The notes under the pieces were generated by a model. The model saw only the letters and a list, made by a program, of their open reading frames with translations, searched no databases and had not been told where the DNA came from. A stretch of 58,791 bases of DNA from Gluconobacter potus (GTDB lineage: Bacteria; Pseudomonadota; Alphaproteobacteria; Acetobacterales; Acetobacteraceae), in assembly GCF_015244705.1 (NCBI RefSeq), contig NZ_JABCQF010000012.1:1-58791 (forward strand). The letters are read 5' to 3'. Position numbers and translations under genes: made by a program. This document shows positions 45,494 through 54,876 of this stretch, piece after piece. Positions within the stretch are counted from its first letter, which is position 1; every line of letters begins with the position of its first letter.

Positions 45494-46144
45494 ATGAGCG
45501 GCCCGGAACAGCTTGAAGGAATGCACGCAGCGGCGTTCACGCGCGCCAACAGCGAGCCCGACACGATTTTCTATGCCCAGCGCGTGCCGGATTCGCTGAT
45601 GGATATGGGCGCGCGGACAGCCGTGACAGCGCTGTATCAGACGGCCCTGCCGGTTGGTGGAGCGGTGCTGGATCTGATGGCGGGCGCGCTCAGCCATTAT
45701 CCCGAGGAAGCGACATTTCAGCGCGTGGTCGGGCTCGGGATCTCCAAAGGCGCTCTGGATTCCAATCCCGTTCTGGGCGAGCGTGTGGTTCAGGATCTCA
45801 ACGAAGTCACGACGCTGCCTTTCGAGGATGACAGCTTCGATGCCGTGACGCTGTGCGACGGGCTGGCCTATCTGACGCAGCCGCTGGCCGTGCTGACGGA
45901 AGTCGTGCGTGTCCTCAAGCCCGGCGCACCACTAATCCTGACGTTTTCCGACCAGTTCCACGCGGTGAAGGCCGTGGCGATCTGGCAGGCGCTTGAGCCT
46001 GCGGACCGGGTGCGTCTGGCCAGTGTGCTGATGTCCCGCGCCGGGCTGGCCGAGCTGGACACGGGCGAGGTCGTGCCGCCTGAGGACCTCACGGCATGGC
46101 GCGATACGGTGCACGCGGTGATCGGGCGCAAGCCGAGGAATTGA
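45494..46144 (+). CDS. Class I SAM-dependent methyltransferase
   Basis: A 216-residue protein from the ATG at 45494 with a strong AAGGAG at 45484-45489. The Rossmann-type SAM-binding motif GGAVLDLMAGALSHYPEE, acidic second motif, LPFEDDSFDAVTLCDGLAYL and the post-motif EVVRVLKPGAPLILTF place it in the Methyltransf_11 group (ubiquinone/tRNA/small-molecule methyltransferases). A frame open to 44969 is antisense to dapF and not real. The substrate is unknown. Confidence 0.82.
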   Translation: MSGPEQLEGMHAAAFTRANSEPDTIFYAQRVPDSLMDMGARTAVTALYQTALPVGGAVLDLMAGALSHYPEEATFQRVVGLGISKGALDSNPVLGERVVQDLNEVTTLPFEDDSFDAVTLCDGLAYLTQPLAVLTEVVRVLKPGAPLILTFSDQFHAVKAVAIWQALEPADRVRLASVLMSRAGLAELDTGEVVPPEDLTAWRDTVHAVIGRKPRN

Positions 46145-46306
46145 ACAGGGCAGGGACTGCGTTGCGGGTGCCGGACGGAGCGGGAAGAACAAGAAAAAGC
46201 CTTCCATACGTTCTTTCTGGCATTTTCGGCTGGAAGTCTTTATGCAGCGGCATTCCAGCCGCCGCATCCTGTCGTCGGCGTGACGTTTGCCGAGTGTTCA
46301 TAAAAT

Positions 46307-48130
46307 ATGCCTTTTCCCGATACCCATCCTGCCCTTAAGCGCGCCCTTGAGGCACGTGGCTACGAACAGCTGACTCCTGTTCAGGAAGCAGTTCTGCAGC
46401 CGGGGCTGGACGAGCGCGACCTGCTGGTTTCCGCGCAGACGGGGTCGGGCAAGACCGTCGCCTTCGGCCTGGCCATCGCTCCGACCCTGCTCGGAGATGC
46501 CGATCGCCTTCCGCCGTCCCCTCAGCCTATGGCGCTTGTGATTGCGCCGACGCGTGAGCTGGCGCTTCAGGTCCAGTCCGAACTCAAATGGCTCTATGCC
46601 GAAACCGGCGCCCGCATCGCGAGCTGCATTGGCGGCACCGATGCCCGCAGTGAAGCCCGCGAACTCAATCGCGGCGTCCATATCGTTGTCGGCACGCCGG
46701 GGCGTCTGTGCGACCATCTGTCACGCGGCTCCCTCGACCTGTCCGCCCTGCGTTGCGTCATCCTCGATGAAGCCGACGAAATGCTGGACATGGGCTTCCG
46801 CGACGAGCTCGAAAAGCTGCTCGATGCCGCCCCGACCGAGCGTCGCACGCTGCTGTTCTCCGCGACGATCGCCCGCGAGATCGCGTCTCTGGCGCGCCGC
46901 TACCAGAAGAATGCCGAGCGTATCGACACGGTGTCGGGTGCCAAGCAGCATTCCGATATCACCTATCGCTGCGTCATCACGCAGCCGCAGGAAATCGAGC
47001 GTTCGCTCGTCAATGTGCTTCGTTTCTACGAGAGCCCGACGGCGATGGTGTTCTGTAACACCCGCATGATGGTCAATCAGGTTCAGGCGACGCTGCTTGA
47101 GCGTGGTTTTGCGTCTGTCGCTATCTCCGGCGAGATGGGCCAGAACGAGCGTAGCCGTGCGATCGAGAGCCTGCGCTCCGGTCAGGCCCGCGTCTGCGTT
47201 GCAACGGACGTTGCGGCCCGCGGCATTGACGTGCCGGCCCTGAACCTCGTGATTCATGCCAGCATTCCGACGGCTGCCGAGACCCTGCTGCACCGTTCGG
47301 GCCGTACGGGCCGTGCGGGCCGCAAGGGTACCAGCGTTCTGATGGTTCCGCTGAATCAGCGTCGCCGGGCCGAGCGTCTGCTTCAGATGGCGAAGATCCA
47401 GGCTGAATGGGAAGCCGTTCCCACGGCCGACGCCATTGCCGAGCAGGACAAGACGCGCCTGATGCACGATCCGATCCTGACGAACGCCGTGGATGACATG
47501 TCCGACGAGCTGGTCAACCAGCTGGTCGAAACGTATGACGCCACGAAGCTTGCCGCTGCGCTGGTGGGTCTGTACCGCGCGCGCCTGCCGAAGGTCGAGC
47601 AGATCCGTCCAATGTCCGTCGAGGTTCCGCGCCGCACGGAGCGTGGTGAGCGCCCCGAGCGTGCGCCGCGTGAAGAGCACGTCATGGCGGGCGAGTGGTT
47701 CAAGATGAGCGTCGGTCGCACCGAACGCGCCGATCCGAAATGGCTGATCCCGCTGATCTGCCGTCTGGGTGGCGTGCAGAAGCGCGAGATCGGCAGCATC
47801 CGCATCGATCAGGAGCAGACCTATTTCCAGATCGCGGATGAGAGCGTGGCCCGCTTCAAGTCCTGCCTCGCTGGCGCCGAAGCTGACGAAGTGACAATCG
47901 AGCCGTCCGAAGCCCCTGCTGGCGGTATGGGTCCTCGTGGTCGCAACCCGGGTGAAGGTAAGCGCTTTGGTGGCGGTGGCCGTCCGGGCGGCGGCGGCTT
48001 CAAGGGTGGTCCGCGCGGTGGTGCCGGCGGCGGTTACAAGGGCCGCGGCGGTTCGGGTTATGGTCGTCCGAAGCCCGCAGCCGGTGATGGTCCGCGCGGT
48101 GACGGTTCGAGCCGCAAGCGCCGTTCCTGA
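46307..48130 (+). CDS. DEAD-box RNA helicase
   Basis: A 607-residue ATP-dependent helicase. Q motif (GYEQLTPVQE), Walker A AQTGSGKTVAF, motif Ib TPGRL, DEAD in VILDEADEMLDMG, SAT in LFSATIA, and the helicase C domain with HRSGRTGRAGRKGTS. A C-terminal DbpA/CsdA-type RNA-binding domain (AGEWFKMSVGRTERADP) is followed by a Gly/Arg-rich tail (FGGGGRPGGGGF, KGGPRGGAGG). It likely remodels rRNA or mRNA during ribosome assembly or cold. It ends at a bidirectional terminator. Confidence 0.93.
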   Translation: MPFPDTHPALKRALEARGYEQLTPVQEAVLQPGLDERDLLVSAQTGSGKTVAFGLAIAPTLLGDADRLPPSPQPMALVIAPTRELALQVQSELKWLYAETGARIASCIGGTDARSEARELNRGVHIVVGTPGRLCDHLSRGSLDLSALRCVILDEADEMLDMGFRDELEKLLDAAPTERRTLLFSATIAREIASLARRYQKNAERIDTVSGAKQHSDITYRCVITQPQEIERSLVNVLRFYESPTAMVFCNTRMMVNQVQATLLERGFASVAISGEMGQNERSRAIESLRSGQARVCVATDVAARGIDVPALNLVIHASIPTAAETLLHRSGRTGRAGRKGTSVLMVPLNQRRRAERLLQMAKIQAEWEAVPTADAIAEQDKTRLMHDPILTNAVDDMSDELVNQLVETYDATKLAAALVGLYRARLPKVEQIRPMSVEVPRRTERGERPERAPREEHVMAGEWFKMSVGRTERADPKWLIPLICRLGGVQKREIGSIRIDQEQTYFQIADESVARFKSCLAGAEADEVTIEPSEAPAGGMGPRGRNPGEGKRFGGGGRPGGGGFKGGPRGGAGGGYKGRGGSGYGRPKPAAGDGPRGDGSSRKRRS

Positions 48131-48157
48131 TCCATCTTTTCAGAATTTGAAAAGCAG

Positions 48158-48193
48158 AACCCCGCCGGAGCAGGTCTCCGGCGGGGTTTGTTG
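48158..48193. terminator. Rho-independent terminator, bidirectional
   Basis: AACCCCGCCGGAG (48158-48170) pairs with CTCCGGCGGGGTT (48176-48188) around CAGGT, and TTTGTTGTTT follows. It ends the helicase gene and, on the minus strand, the GT61 gene. Confidence 0.85.
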
Positions 48194-48195
48194 TT

Positions 48196-49299
48196 TCAGA
48201 CGTCGGGCAGGAGAGCTACCAACTCCCGGACGCGGTCGAGGATATCTTTGACCGGGAGCGGGATGGCGGCATTGTCAGTATGATTTTCCTGTGCCGCTCC
48301 TGTTTCGAAAACATCCGCCCAGTATGTCAGGCCGCCCTGAGTCGCCATGGCGGCGAAGCAGGGGTTGATATGATGGGACGGAACGAGTTCGTAAACGAGC
48401 GTCCCCGGCTGGCACCAGGCGATATTGGCCATGCCAGCCCCCAGCATCCCCATGACCATCGCGGCGTCGCTGAACAGGCGGATCTGTTCGGATAGCGACA
48501 GTGTTTCGGGGTGTATGCGCTCGAAGCCGAGTTTTTCCAGGCCATCCGCCAGTTCGGCTTCGTTTGGGACGTGTCGGTTGGCCGAGCTCCCGCGCTCGAT
48601 ATAGAGTCGTCGTCCGGCAGGTTTCGTCGCGGCGCCTGCAGCTTCACGCAGCCGCGCATAGGCAGCGCGGGAGAGGTCGGAGACGGCGAAATCGGTGCTG
48701 CCATTGACGAAAGTAATGTAATCGAGGGCTTTGAAAGCGTACTGCCGGCCCTGTTGCAGACGGATATGAGCGTCGGAGGTCAGACCGAAAAGCTCCAGCG
48801 TCTCGACCTGCCAGGGATGTATATGTTCGGGCAGGACAAGACGGACCGGTCTGCCAGCCTGGGACAGGACATGCAGGGTTGGGATCGTATGGGCGACCCA
48901 GTGATAGAAGTTCGAGGCCCAGTGATCGACACAACTCGCCGTAATGCCCTTGAAGGGCGCGCAGCGGATGACGTCCTCAGGACGCAGCCGCAGGTTACGC
49001 ACAGCTTCCGGGTCCTGAACATACGCTGTTTCAGGAACTGGCACGCCTGCATGCAGCAGTGTCATCAGCGGCTGGTCCAGCACGACATTACGCAGGGCAT
49101 ATTGCCGGACCGTGACCGGCATGCTCTCCCAGTTCCGGAACGGATTACGCTCCGGATGGGGCAGGTCAGCCACACAAAGTGGGGAAACACGCCGGGACGG
49201 GCAGGCTTCGAGAACTGTCACGCTGCGCGCGATTTCCGCCAGACCGGACGATCCGGCTGACGGAGAAAAAAGGCGCCTGAGACGGGAAAGAAGCGGCAT
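48196..49299 (-). CDS. Glycosyltransferase family 61 protein
   Basis: A 367-residue protein of the GT61/DUF563 fold. Motifs visible: ASNFYHWVAHTIPTLHVL (the NxYHW signature), LYIERGSS (RxYxxR-like), RLFSDAAMVMGMLGAGMANI and CQPGTLVYELVPSHH. GT61 members transfer xylose, GlcNAc or similar residues to glycans; in bacteria they occur near capsule or LPS genes. It has no signal peptide, so it likely acts in the cytoplasm. It is the last gene of ydfG-ppk2-GT61 on the minus strand; the substrate is unknown. Confidence 0.85.
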   Translation of the reverse strand: MPLLSRLRRLFSPSAGSSGLAEIARSVTVLEACPSRRVSPLCVADLPHPERNPFRNWESMPVTVRQYALRNVVLDQPLMTLLHAGVPVPETAYVQDPEAVRNLRLRPEDVIRCAPFKGITASCVDHWASNFYHWVAHTIPTLHVLSQAGRPVRLVLPEHIHPWQVETLELFGLTSDAHIRLQQGRQYAFKALDYITFVNGSTDFAVSDLSRAAYARLREAAGAATKPAGRRLYIERGSSANRHVPNEAELADGLEKLGFERIHPETLSLSEQIRLFSDAAMVMGMLGAGMANIAWCQPGTLVYELVPSHHINPCFAAMATQGGLTYWADVFETGAAQENHTDNAAIPLPVKDILDRVRELVALLPDV

Positions 49300-49307
49300 G
49301 ATCAGGA

Positions 49308-50186
49308 TCAGACGGTCTTGGCCGCCCCTTTAAGCAGGATCTGCTGGGCCTCCTTGAGCGCATCGGACATTTTCTGTTCCGGCTCCTTGAGGTGCAGGCT
49401 TTCAAGTGTGTCCAGCAGGGCTTCCGCTACGAGCACGCGGGCGAGCCATTTATGGTCTGCCGGAATCACGATCCAGGGGGCGTCGGGTGTCGCCGTCGCG
49501 CGGATCGCCTCTTCGTACGCTGCGGTATAATGCGGCCAGAATTCGCGTTCCTTCAGATCCGACGGGCTGAATTTCCAGCGTTTTTCCGGGTGGTCCAGCC
49601 GTTTGAGTAACCGCAGGCGCTGTTCTTCCGGCGAGATATGCAGGAACAGCTTGAGGACGATGATGTTCTGTCGCCGCAGATAGCTCTCGAAATTGCGCAG
49701 ATCGCCGAGACGGTGATCCCAGAAATCCGGAAGATTAGGGTCGAGGCCACGGGCGCGCACCATGTCCGGATGAACGCGCTCCACCAGGACATCTTCATAA
49801 TGGCTGCGGTTGAAAATGCCGATTTCGCCGCGCGACGGTACGGTGAGATGGATGCGCCACAGATCGTCATGGCGCGTGGCGATGCCGACGGGAGCCTTGA
49901 AGGACGTGACATGCACACCCTGCGGATTCAGGCCGGAAAAAGCATGGCGGATCGCGCCATCCTTGCCGGCGGTGTCCATGCCCTGAAGCACGACCAGAAT
50001 GCCATGGGTGGCGTAAGCCGCCAGTCGCTGCTGCAGGATGGACATCCGGTCCACGCAGTCGCGGATGCGGGTGCGGGACGAGTTCTTCTGGCGGCCGAGC
50101 TTGTCGTTCGTCGCGATGGAGGACAGACGGAATTTCTTTCCGTCCGTGATGCGAAGTTGGGAAGGAAGTCCGGTTTCAGCCGACAT
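49308..50186 (-). CDS. ppk2: Polyphosphate kinase 2
   Basis: A 292-residue PPK2-family enzyme that moves phosphate between polyphosphate and nucleotides. Walker A is GMDTAGKDGAIRHAF, the lid and Walker B region is IGIFNRSHYEDVLVERVHP, with DHRLGDLRNFESYL, and the C-terminal TAAYEEAIRATATPDAPW. The length and NRSHYED pattern fit class III, which can phosphorylate AMP and ADP. It overlaps the upstream SDR gene by 11 bases and is in line with it. Confidence 0.92.
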   Translation of the reverse strand: MSAETGLPSQLRITDGKKFRLSSIATNDKLGRQKNSSRTRIRDCVDRMSILQQRLAAYATHGILVVLQGMDTAGKDGAIRHAFSGLNPQGVHVTSFKAPVGIATRHDDLWRIHLTVPSRGEIGIFNRSHYEDVLVERVHPDMVRARGLDPNLPDFWDHRLGDLRNFESYLRRQNIIVLKLFLHISPEEQRLRLLKRLDHPEKRWKFSPSDLKEREFWPHYTAAYEEAIRATATPDAPWIVIPADHKWLARVLVAEALLDTLESLHLKEPEQKMSDALKEAQQILLKGAAKTV

Positions 50187-50931
50187 GACGGTTCACCGCA
50201 AGCCCCCCCGATGCCTGACAGACCGGCATCATCTCCAGATAATTGACGTTCACATGCCACGGCAACCCGATGAGCCAGGAGACGGTCCCAGCGATGTCCT
50301 CGGGCGTCAATGGCGTCGTGTCCTTGTAGACGGCGGCCGCCTTGGCATCGTCACCCAGACGCACATTGCTGAACTCGCTGCCGCCACACAGGCCGGGTTC
50401 GATGTTCGTCACGCGGATACGGGTGCCGAGCAGATCGGTGCGCAGGTTCTGGGTGAACTGGTGCACGAAGGCCTTGGTCGCGCCATAGACGTTGCCGCCC
50501 GTATAAGGATAGGTCCCGGCCGTGCTGCCCAGTGCGATGATGTAGCCCGTATTGCGCTGGACCATGCCCGGCAGAAGTGCGCGGGTCAGTTCCACGACGC
50601 CCGAGACGTTTGTTGCGATCATCGATTCCCAGTTGTCGGGCTCAGCGTCCTGCGCCGGCTCCATGCCGAGTGCGAGGCCGGCGTTGTTCACGAGGACGTC
50701 GATATCCTGCCATTCCTCGGGCAGGGAAGCGGGCAAAGCGCGCAGGGCCTCACGGTCGGTCATGTCGAGCGTATAGGGCAGGACGCTCTCGCCCAGTTCG
50801 TCCTTGAGGGCTTCCAGACGTTCCTTGCGGCGTCCGGTCGCGATGACGCGGTGACCTTCGCGGACGAGGCGCGTTGCTATGGCGTGACCGAAGCCTGCGG
50901 TGGCGCCGGTGACGAGGACGGTGAGAGGCAT
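50176..50931 (-). CDS. ydfG: Short-chain dehydrogenase, YdfG type
   Basis: A 251-residue SDR from the ATG at 50931 with GGAG upstream. Cofactor motif TGATAGFGHAI, NNAGLALGMEP, catalytic Ser in ALGSTAGTYPY and Tyr-x-x-x-Lys in NVYGATKAF. The run NVYGATKAFVHQF and LEMMPVCQ match E. coli YdfG closely, an NADP-dependent L-allo-threonine/3-hydroxy acid dehydrogenase and malonic semialdehyde reductase. It is divergent from yqgE by about 120 bases and is the first gene of the ydfG-ppk2-GT61 run. Confidence 0.92.
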   Translation of the reverse strand: MPLTVLVTGATAGFGHAIATRLVREGHRVIATGRRKERLEALKDELGESVLPYTLDMTDREALRALPASLPEEWQDIDVLVNNAGLALGMEPAQDAEPDNWESMIATNVSGVVELTRALLPGMVQRNTGYIIALGSTAGTYPYTGGNVYGATKAFVHQFTQNLRTDLLGTRIRVTNIEPGLCGGSEFSNVRLGDDAKAAAVYKDTTPLTPEDIAGTVSWLIGLPWHVNVNYLEMMPVCQASGGLAVNRHVG

Positions 50932-51053
50932 GGCAATCTCCAGACGGACAGTCCGCACCCGGCAGGGGCGGCACGGGGTACCCAGGTCAGTGACATTGGA
51001 TGTCATTAACACTCCTGAAGGCAAACGCTTGCAATACAGGAAGGGATGCACCC

Positions 51054-51680
51054 ATGTTGGCAGGCATGAAGAAAACACTCGACGGACGGAATGACAACCT
51101 GACAGACGCCGCTCTCATGGAACTCGGTCTTACGGGAAAACTGCTCGTGGCCGCGCCTGCGCTGGCAGAGACGTTTTTTGAACGGACGGTGATCTATCTC
51201 TGTGCCCATTCCGAGCAGGACGGTGCGATGGGGCTGATCGTCAACAAGCGCCTGTCCCAGCCGGGACTGGATGATCTGTTTGCCCAGCTGGGAATCGAGC
51301 CCAGCCCCCCCGAACGCCGGATCGGTGTGTGCATGGGCGGTCCGGTCGAGCATTCCCGTGGGTTTGTCCTGCACTCGGCGGACTGGGCGGGAGAGGGCAG
51401 TCTGGATGTGGACGGTCATACGACCCTGACCGCCAGTCTGGACATCCTGCGCGAGATCGCGGCTGGACATGGCCCCAGACAGGCCGTGATGGCGCTCGGA
51501 CATGCCGCCTGGGCGCCGGGGCAGCTCGAAGAGGAAATCCTGCGCGACAGTTCCTGGTTCATCGCGCCTGCGACCGACGAGATCGTGTTCGGAACCGATC
51601 ATGCGAAAAAATGGCGACAGGCCCTCGTGGCCATAGATTTCGACCCGCTTCTTCTTTCTTCATCGATCGGGGAAGCCTGA
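51054..51680 (+). CDS. yqgE: YqgE/AlgH-family protein
   Basis: A 208-residue cytoplasmic protein from the ATG at 51054 (CAGGAAGGG upstream; an in-frame GTG at 51000 is less likely). Motifs: LTGKLLVAAPALAETFFERTVIYL, GAMGLIVNKRL, MGGPVEHSRGFVLHS, and the DILREIAAG, LGHAAWAPGQLEEEI series of the UPF0301 family. The family is broadly conserved but its biochemical role is not settled. It is followed after about 50 bases by grxB. Confidence 0.93.
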   Translation: MLAGMKKTLDGRNDNLTDAALMELGLTGKLLVAAPALAETFFERTVIYLCAHSEQDGAMGLIVNKRLSQPGLDDLFAQLGIEPSPPERRIGVCMGGPVEHSRGFVLHSADWAGEGSLDVDGHTTLTASLDILREIAAGHGPRQAVMALGHAAWAPGQLEEEILRDSSWFIAPATDEIVFGTDHAKKWRQALVAIDFDPLLLSSSIGEA

Positions 51681-51730
51681 ACAAGGCGTCCTGTTCCGCA
51701 GAAATGATCCACCAGACACAGGAGGGCAGC

Positions 51731-52384
51731 ATGAGCGCACCCCATATCCTTTACATCTATGAACACTGCCCGTTCTGCACGAAGGCACGGATGATCTTCG
51801 GGCTGAAGAACCTCCCGTATGAGCAGCGCATCCTGCTCAATGACGATGTTGACGGCCCGGTCCGCATGGTGGGTCGCAAGGTTGTGCCCATCCTTGAGGA
51901 AAATGGGACATTCATGCCCGAGAGCATGGATATCGTCGCCCATATCGATGCGATCGGAACCCCTGTCCTGACGGGTGAGACTCGTCCCGAGATTGCGGCA
52001 TGGCTGAAGAAGGTGGGAACACCGCTCTATCGTCTGTTCCTGCCCCGCGCAGCGGCGGCTCCTCTGCCAGAATTCGCGACGACATCCGCGCGTGCTGGCT
52101 TCATCCGGCGCAAGGAACCGTCTGTGGGTTCTTTCAGTGCCCTTCTGGAAGAAAAGACCGACGAACTCACGCAGCTGAATGCGATGCTGAAGGAACTGGC
52201 GCCGCTCATCCGTTCGCCAGAGGCCGTGAATGGCGAACTCTCCACGGATGACATCCATCTTTATGCGCATCTGCACAGCATGTCGCTGATCCGGGGCGTC
52301 GTATATCCGGCCGAAGTCGAAGCCTACCGGCAGGCCATGGCCGTACGGTCCGGCGTGGGTCTGTTCGACGATATCGCCGTCTGA
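51731..52384 (+). CDS. grxB: Glutaredoxin 2 (GrxB)
   Basis: A 217-residue GST-fold glutaredoxin with ribosome-binding site GGAGGG directly before the ATG. The redox motif CPFC is in YEHCPFCTKARM (residues about 12-15), followed by GLKNLPYE, VPILE (cis-Pro), and the helical C-terminal domain. It reduces protein disulfides and glutathione adducts. It lies 50 bp after yqgE, likely co-transcribed, and ends at a strong terminator. Confidence 0.95.
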   Translation: MSAPHILYIYEHCPFCTKARMIFGLKNLPYEQRILLNDDVDGPVRMVGRKVVPILEENGTFMPESMDIVAHIDAIGTPVLTGETRPEIAAWLKKVGTPLYRLFLPRAAAAPLPEFATTSARAGFIRRKEPSVGSFSALLEEKTDELTQLNAMLKELAPLIRSPEAVNGELSTDDIHLYAHLHSMSLIRGVVYPAEVEAYRQAMAVRSGVGLFDDIAV

Positions 52385-52409
52385 TTTCAGGCAAGCTTTA
52401 CAAAAACAA

Positions 52410-52444
52410 GGGGGGGCCGGATCGTGTGATCCGGCCCCCTTTTT
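52410..52444. terminator. Bidirectional rho-independent terminator
   Basis: A G7 run plus CCGGATC pairs with GATCCGG plus C5 around GTGT (52410-52439), followed by TTTTT (52440-52444). It separates grxB from the convergent peptidase gene; T-richness on the minus strand also allows termination there. Confidence 0.85.
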
Positions 52445-52464
52445 CATGTTTGCATGACAGAACG

Positions 52465-54684
52465 TTATTTTCCGGGCTGGAGAACTGCGCTCAGGAACTG
52501 CGCGCGCCGTTCGGCCACCCGGGCGCGGATAACCGGATCAGGCAGCATGTGCGTGCCCGGCAGCAGCAGCAGGTCATAGGGCTTGCCGGCATGAAGCAGG
52601 GCCTGCGTCAGCTTCATGGTGTTCTCGAAATAGACATTGTCATCCGTAATGCCGTGCATGAGCAGCAGAGGCTGTTTCAGTGTGTCGGCATAGGTCAGGA
52701 CGTTGCTTTTACGGTAGCCATCCGGATCATCCTGCGGCGTGCCGAGATAACGCTCGGTATAGGCCGTGTCGTAATCCGCGAAATCAACGGGAGGCGCACC
52801 CGCGACACCGACCTTGAACACGTCCGGGCGGCGGATGGTCGCCATTGCGGTGAAATAGCCGCCGAAGGACCAGCCATGCACGCCGACGCGGGAGAGATCC
52901 ATTTCATGATGGCGTTTGCCGAGGGCCTGAAGTCCGTCGATCTGGTCCTGAAGCGGCAGATCGATCAGGTTGCCCTTGATGGCGCGCTCAAAATCATGAT
53001 CACGTCCCGGCGTTCCGCGCCCATCGAGCGTGACGACGATATAGCCCTGATTGGCCAGGCACTGGTCATCGAGATAGGAGGTCGGCGTGTCATGGACCAT
53101 CTTGGAGCCCGGACCGGCATAGACTGACAGCACAACCGGATAGCGTTTGGAGGCGCTGAAGTTTTCCGGGCGGATGATGGCCGCATCAAATTCACGCGGA
53201 CCGGCCGTCGTGAACTCGACATGAACCGGCAGTTTCGGCGGCTGTGCCACGCTGGGCAGTGTCGCGATGACATGGCCGTTCTCATTCCGGACCAGTGTCT
53301 GGCGTTTCCCGGCCGCGCTGGCGAATGTGTCCACCATGGCCGTGTGCGTGCCATTCGTGACATGCACATTATGAAGACCGCGCTCTGTCACGAATGGCGT
53401 TACGGCACCGGTTGCAAGGTCGATATGCACGACCTCGTTGTCCAATCGGTTGCTCCGGACCGTCACGGTGATCGTGTTGTGTTCGGCGTCGTAATCGTCG
53501 AAGGCGACATAGGACAGTCCGGGGGGTGTCAGGACGCGCTGGAGCTTTCCATCAGGTGTATGGAGTTCAAGCTGCCAGTCCTTGCCCCGGTCCGCGGCCC
53601 AGAGGAAACCGGCGTTATTGGCCAGAAAGACGGGGAGGCTGTGGCCGCCGGAGGCCGCGCGCGGGTCCAGTTCGATCCAGGCGGGGTCGGACTGGGCGAG
53701 CAGAAGATGGGTGGCACTGGTTGCGGGGTCGATCGTGAGAAGCTGTTCCTGCGTCTGGGCACGGTTGAGCAGCACGACGGCGAGGGGGCCATTCTTCCGC
53801 CAGACTACGCGACCGAGATAGGGCCATGCCTCCTGATCCCAGGAAATCCAGCGGACCGGGCCACCTTTTGCGTCCACGAGGCCAAAGCGCGTTTTGGCGT
53901 TGTTCGTGCCCGCGCGGGGGTAGCGGAAGGCGACGGGTTCGGCCTGCGGGGCTTCGGGGTTGGTGATGTAGTGCTTTTCGACGTCGCTGTTATCGGCTTC
54001 TTCGAACAGGATGGTTTTGCTGTCAGGAGACCACCAGGCGCCATCCGCGCGCTCCAGTTCCTCGGCTGCGGCAAATTCGGCCAGACCATGCGTCAGGGTG
54101 TCGCTGCCGCCGGTCGTCAGACGTGTTTCGTGCCCGCTGACGAGATCGACGCTGTACAGGTCATTGTCCCGCACTGCGGCAAGGGTCAGCCCGTCCGGGG
54201 AAAGGCGAGGAGCGATCCACTGACCTTCAATCGGCGTGACCCGGCCGTCATCGGTGGCGATGCGTTCAAGCTGCCCGCCCTGGGACGCCAGAACCGTGCC
54301 GCCGTCCTCGCTCATCTGATAGTCGGTGATGCCCGACATGATCTGGCGCGCCCGTTCGCGCCGGGCCTTTTCCTCGACCGACAGATGCTCCGGGCCCGAG
54401 GCGGGGGCAGCCAGTTCATGCAGCGAATGGTCGGGCAGGTCGTAGCGGTAAAGATGCAGATGCGTGTCGAACGGCCCCGAGCGCAGGAACAGGACGGAAT
54501 GCCCATCCGGCGTGACTTCGGCGTGATTGGGCAGACCCAGTGCGCCATTCCGGGTTTTTGCGAGATCGACCATGCAGGCGGGGGGCTCTGCGGCCTGAAG
54601 GGTGCCGGCTGACAGTAGCGGCGACAGGATGGCACAGGCCAGAAGAGTTCGGCGCAAAGGAAGGCGCAGGGAAAGTAACAGCAT
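52465..54684 (-). CDS. Dipeptidyl-peptidase IV-like S9 peptidase
   Basis: A 739-residue exported peptidase from the ATG at 54684 (CGGAG upstream). The signal peptide is about 1-34 (LQA-AE). A beta-propeller N-terminal domain is followed by a prolyl-oligopeptidase catalytic domain with the nucleophile Ser in GWSFGGYF, catalytic Asp in HGITDDNVYF and His in LLLPGTHMLPD. EELERADGAWWSPD carries the Glu pair that anchors substrate N-termini in DPP-IV. It removes Xaa-Pro dipeptides in the periplasm. A frame extending to 54789 is unlikely. The gene is divergent from the aldo/keto reductase. Confidence 0.9.
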   Translation of the reverse strand: MLLLSLRLPLRRTLLACAILSPLLSAGTLQAAEPPACMVDLAKTRNGALGLPNHAEVTPDGHSVLFLRSGPFDTHLHLYRYDLPDHSLHELAAPASGPEHLSVEEKARRERARQIMSGITDYQMSEDGGTVLASQGGQLERIATDDGRVTPIEGQWIAPRLSPDGLTLAAVRDNDLYSVDLVSGHETRLTTGGSDTLTHGLAEFAAAEELERADGAWWSPDSKTILFEEADNSDVEKHYITNPEAPQAEPVAFRYPRAGTNNAKTRFGLVDAKGGPVRWISWDQEAWPYLGRVVWRKNGPLAVVLLNRAQTQEQLLTIDPATSATHLLLAQSDPAWIELDPRAASGGHSLPVFLANNAGFLWAADRGKDWQLELHTPDGKLQRVLTPPGLSYVAFDDYDAEHNTITVTVRSNRLDNEVVHIDLATGAVTPFVTERGLHNVHVTNGTHTAMVDTFASAAGKRQTLVRNENGHVIATLPSVAQPPKLPVHVEFTTAGPREFDAAIIRPENFSASKRYPVVLSVYAGPGSKMVHDTPTSYLDDQCLANQGYIVVTLDGRGTPGRDHDFERAIKGNLIDLPLQDQIDGLQALGKRHHEMDLSRVGVHGWSFGGYFTAMATIRRPDVFKVGVAGAPPVDFADYDTAYTERYLGTPQDDPDGYRKSNVLTYADTLKQPLLLMHGITDDNVYFENTMKLTQALLHAGKPYDLLLLPGTHMLPDPVIRARVAERRAQFLSAVLQPGK

Positions 54685-54876
54685 TGCATCTCCGTAAGCA
54701 TGACGACGGACAGGATTTTGACGTCGATCATGGACCGGGCCGTCGTTTGTGAACAGGGTTTCCAAAAGAGAGGAACGCTCCCTTCTCACGTTTATGGGAG
54801 CGGGGGCGATTTTACCGGGACCGATCCCGGGTTCGTGTGTTGTGTATCGTGGTATGTCTCAGCAAGAAGGAGCCTG

